Shown: positions 61,818 to 64,000 of the stretch, piece by piece
Layout of the letters: each line of letters begins with the position of its first letter
Position numbering within the stretch: position 1 is the stretch's first letter
NCBI RefSeq assembly: GCF_002295065.1
Contig: NZ_NSGG01000004.1
Coordinates: forward strand, 248,001 to 312,000
Reading direction: 5' to 3'
Origin: Mesorhizobium sp. WSM3859
GTDB taxonomy: Bacteria; Pseudomonadota; Alphaproteobacteria; Rhizobiales; Rhizobiaceae
Length of the DNA stretch: 64,000 nt
Position numbers and translations under genes: made by a program
The notes under the pieces: model-generated
Told to the model about the DNA's origin: nothing
What the model saw: only the letters and a program-made list of their open reading frames with translations
Database searches by the model: none

Positions 61818-63227
61818 TCAAGCTGCCACGGGCAGCCGTAGTTCGGTCAGCAAGCCACCGCCCGGATAGTTGGAAAGATCGACCTCGCCGCCGGCGCCGC
61901 GAGCGATGTTGCGGGCGATGGTGAGGCCGAGGCCGAGGCCGCCGGTCGTGCGGTTGCGCGATTCCTCCAGCCGCACGAAGGAGCCGAACACCGCGTCCAG
62001 CTTCGCTTGCGGGATGCCGGGGCCCTCGTCGCGGATCGAGAGCGTGATCGTGTCGCCTGTTCGCCGCACGCCGAGATGCGCTTTCTTGCCGTAAGTCACC
62101 GCGTTCTGGATGAGATTGGTGATGCAGCGGCGCAGCGCCACCGGCCGCGCGATGCAGATCAGGCCGCGCGAAGGCATCGCGTCCTCGTCGAAGGACGCGT
62201 CCTCGAAAGAGTCCGCGACCGATTCCACCAGCGACCAGAAATCGATCCGCTCGGCCTTTTCCTCCGTCACCTCGAATTTGGCGAAATCGATGACAGAGCT
62301 CGCGATGCTTTCGATGTCGGCGAGGTCGTGCGCAAGCGCATCTCGGGCGGGCGACCTGCGCAATAGCTCGAGGCGCAGGCGCATGCGGGTCAGCGGCGTG
62401 CGCAGGTCATGCGCCAGCGCCGCCGCGAGGTGCTCGCGGTCCTCGACATAGTCGCGCAGGCGCATCTGCATGGCGTTGATCGCCTTTGCCGCGGCGCGGA
62501 TCTCGCGGCTGCCACTCTCTGAGATCGGCGGGCTTTTCAGGTCGTTGCCGATCCGCGTCACCGCCGTTTCCATTATCCGGTAAGGCGCGGTCAGCCGGCG
62601 CAACGACCAGATCGACATGATCACGATCAAACCGGCGATCAGCGAGTAGAGCGGCAGGCTGTCGAGGCTCAGAATCGGCCCCGCCGGCGTGATCGGTTCC
62701 GTGAAATTCAACCACTGCCCGTCGGAAAAACGCAACGACGCCGTCAGCTTGTCGCTCTGCGCGAAATCCGCGGCGAGGACCAGAAGGTCGCGCTCGACCT
62801 GGCCGACATCCTTGTTCACCGCCTGACCGTCCGGGACGTCGGCCTCCTGGGTGGCCGGATCGCGCCGCACGCGCGCGTCGGTGATGCCGAATTTCGACAG
62901 GCGCCCGACCAGGATGTCCTCCAACTCGGCCAGTTGATCATCGCCGGCGATCGAGGAGGTGACGGCGGGCGTGTCCGAAACCGTCAGCGCATAGGTCGAG
63001 TTGAACAGGCCGGACGCGGTCGCCTTGCGCTCTTCGGGCGTGGCGTCATGCATCAGCTGCACGAGCGAATAGGCGCGGTCGTTCAACCGGTAGAGATCGA
63101 CGACACTGTTGGCCGCGGCGCGGTCACGCGCCACGATGTAAAGCGTCGCCACCTGGCTGAGCATGAGGCCGGCGATGACGATGAGCAGCACCCAGGCAGG
63201 CAGGGTCTGCGGCAGGAAGCGTCTCAT
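61818..63227 (-). CDS. Sensor histidine kinase
   Basis: This encodes 469 residues. TM1 is at about 12-32, a periplasmic sensor region follows to ~188, TM2 is at 192-210, then HAMP. The H-box A-L-A-H-D-L-R-T-P-L-T-R has phospho-acceptor His273, the N-box is N-L-I-Q-N-A-V, G1 is D-E-G-P-G-I-P and G2 is G-G-L-G-L-G-L. It is an EnvZ-like inner-membrane kinase. Its ATG overlaps the stop of the upstream response regulator by 4 bp, so the pair is cognate. The signal is unknown. Confidence 0.92.
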   Translation of the reverse strand: MRRFLPQTLPAWVLLIVIAGLMLSQVATLYIVARDRAAANSVVDLYRLNDRAYSLVQLMHDATPEERKATASGLFNSTYALTVSDTPAVTSSIAGDDQLAELEDILVGRLSKFGITDARVRRDPATQEADVPDGQAVNKDVGQVERDLLVLAADFAQSDKLTASLRFSDGQWLNFTEPITPAGPILSLDSLPLYSLIAGLIVIMSIWSLRRLTAPYRIMETAVTRIGNDLKSPPISESGSREIRAAAKAINAMQMRLRDYVEDREHLAAALAHDLRTPLTRMRLRLELLRRSPARDALAHDLADIESIASSVIDFAKFEVTEEKAERIDFWSLVESVADSFEDASFDEDAMPSRGLICIARPVALRRCITNLIQNAVTYGKKAHLGVRRTGDTITLSIRDEGPGIPQAKLDAVFGSFVRLEESRNRTTGGLGLGLTIARNIARGAGGEVDLSNYPGGGLLTELRLPVAA

Positions 63228-63940
63228 TCGGACGTTGTCTCGGGCAGGAACTGATAGCCGCCGCTGCGCACCGTCAGGATCAGTTTCGGCGTCTTCGGAT
63301 CGTCTTCCATCTTGCGGCGCAGGCGGCTCACCAGAATGTCGACGCTGCGGTCGAAGCTGTAGCCCGTGTCGCCGCCGGAAAGCTCGATCAGCTGCTCGCG
63401 GGTCAGCACGCGTCCTGCGCTCTTCACGAGGGTCTGCAACAGGTTGAACTCGGCCATAGTCAGCTCTACCCGCACATCGTCGGGGGCCGTCAGGCGGCGG
63501 CGGGCGCAGTCCATCGTCCAGCCGGCGAAGCGGTATATCTGCTTGGCGACGGGGCGGCGCGGCTCGGCGCTGCCGTTACGCCTTAGCACGGCGCGGATGC
63601 GGGCCAGAAGCTCGCGCGGATCGAAGGGCTTGGGCACATAGTCGTCGGCGCCCATCTCGAGACCCACAACGCGGTCGGTCGTCTCGGTGACCGCGGTCAG
63701 CATGATGATCGGCGTGGTGTAGTTGGCACGGATCTCGCGGCAAAGCTCAAGTCCGCTCTTTCCGGGCAGCATCACGTCGAGAACGATCAGGTCCACCGGT
63801 GTCCGGCGCAGGACCGCCTCCATCTCGGTGCCGTCGCCGGCCACCGTCGTGTGCAGTCCGCGCTTCTGGAAGAACTCCTGCAGCAGGTCGCGTATGCCCT
63901 TGTCGTCGTCGACGATCAGTATGTGTGCGTCCGATTTCAC
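63224..63940 (-). CDS. OmpR-family response regulator
   Basis: This encodes 238 residues. The receiver domain has the acidic pocket D-D-D at 11-13, phospho-acceptor D55 in L-D-V-M-L-P-G, T in M-L-T-A and K in Y-V-P-K-P-F. The C-terminal winged helix has L-T-M-A-E-F-N-L-L-Q-T-L-V and the wing L-T-V-R-S-G-G-Y-Q-F. It heads the regulator-kinase operon. The last 60 bases of the window (63941-64000) are its upstream region. Confidence 0.94.
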   Translation of the reverse strand: MKSDAHILIVDDDKGIRDLLQEFFQKRGLHTTVAGDGTEMEAVLRRTPVDLIVLDVMLPGKSGLELCREIRANYTTPIIMLTAVTETTDRVVGLEMGADDYVPKPFDPRELLARIRAVLRRNGSAEPRRPVAKQIYRFAGWTMDCARRRLTAPDDVRVELTMAEFNLLQTLVKSAGRVLTREQLIELSGGDTGYSFDRSVDILVSRLRRKMEDDPKTPKLILTVRSGGYQFLPETTSE

Positions 63941-64000
63941 TCGAAACCTATGATTCTGTAAGCCGGGCGTCCCTTCGGCGATCTCTCACACGATAGAATT

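Overview
The window looks like a stretch of chromosome from a high-GC alphaproteobacterium of the order Rhizobiales, most probably Mesorhizobium or a close relative. The pointers are a fused trpE(G) gene preceded by a 14-codon leader ending in Ile-Trp-Trp-Trp-Ala-Arg, a choXWV choline importer, a NolR-like ArsR regulator, a chpT gene next to a DUF1134/EipA gene, and several families of short palindromic intergenic repeats of the rhizobial type. I see no rRNA, tRNA, CRISPR array, prophage, transposase or plasmid functions. This reads as core chromosome with a few accessory genes.

Left part (1-12 kb): the cell-cycle phosphotransferase ChpT (cut by the window edge) is divergent from the envelope protein EipA. 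A coiled-coil membrane protein, an rRNA/tRNA methyltransferase and the NolR-like repressor follow, then a minus-strand run for acyl-CoA chemistry (GNAT, SDR, CaiB/racemase, HugZ-like protein). A glutathionyl-hydroquinone reductase, a Nudix hydrolase, a phosphoesterase and a C-terminally anchored membrane protein with an exact CtrA-type box complete this part. 12-31 kb: a TPR protein, leuA with a Leu-codon leader peptide, an ATP-grasp/esterase gene pair, an MFS pump with its LysR regulator, SDRs, an AbrB-type membrane protein, a DsrE protein, an internally duplicated secreted protein, a CDF metal transporter, and trpE(G) with its trpL attenuator. 31-38 kb: a flavoprotein disulfide reductase, DUF4126, an acetyltransferase, a GlxA-type regulator, an isochorismatase-type hydrolase and fhs.

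37.8-45.8 kb holds a six-gene minus-strand cluster with a good promoter at one end and a terminator at the other. It encodes a coiled-coil protein, an unknown 382-aa protein, a Fic-domain AMPylase carrying its own inhibitory motif, an AAA+ ATPase, an unknown 432-aa protein and a DUF2333 membrane protein. This is the best candidate for an undescribed system. Its internal spacers carry strong hairpins and palindromic repeats, one of which supplies the ribosome binding site of the fifth gene.

46-64 kb: cytochrome c, thymidine kinase, choX-(terminator)-choWV, an autotransporter with exact 25-residue repeats, and a persulfide dioxygenase-rhodanese fusion. Two paralogous BTAD-type regulators (one frameshifted) flank cysK and an aromatic amino-acid decarboxylase. 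A small DUF1127-like protein, a YciI protein and an OmpR-type two-component system close the window.

Regulatory themes: two amino-acid biosynthetic genes (leuA, trpE(G)) carry ribosome-mediated attenuators, and the chpT/eipA/CtrA-box set ties the left end to cell-cycle control. Repeats repeatedly abut or overlap stop codons, which suggests they were retained as 3' ends or terminators.
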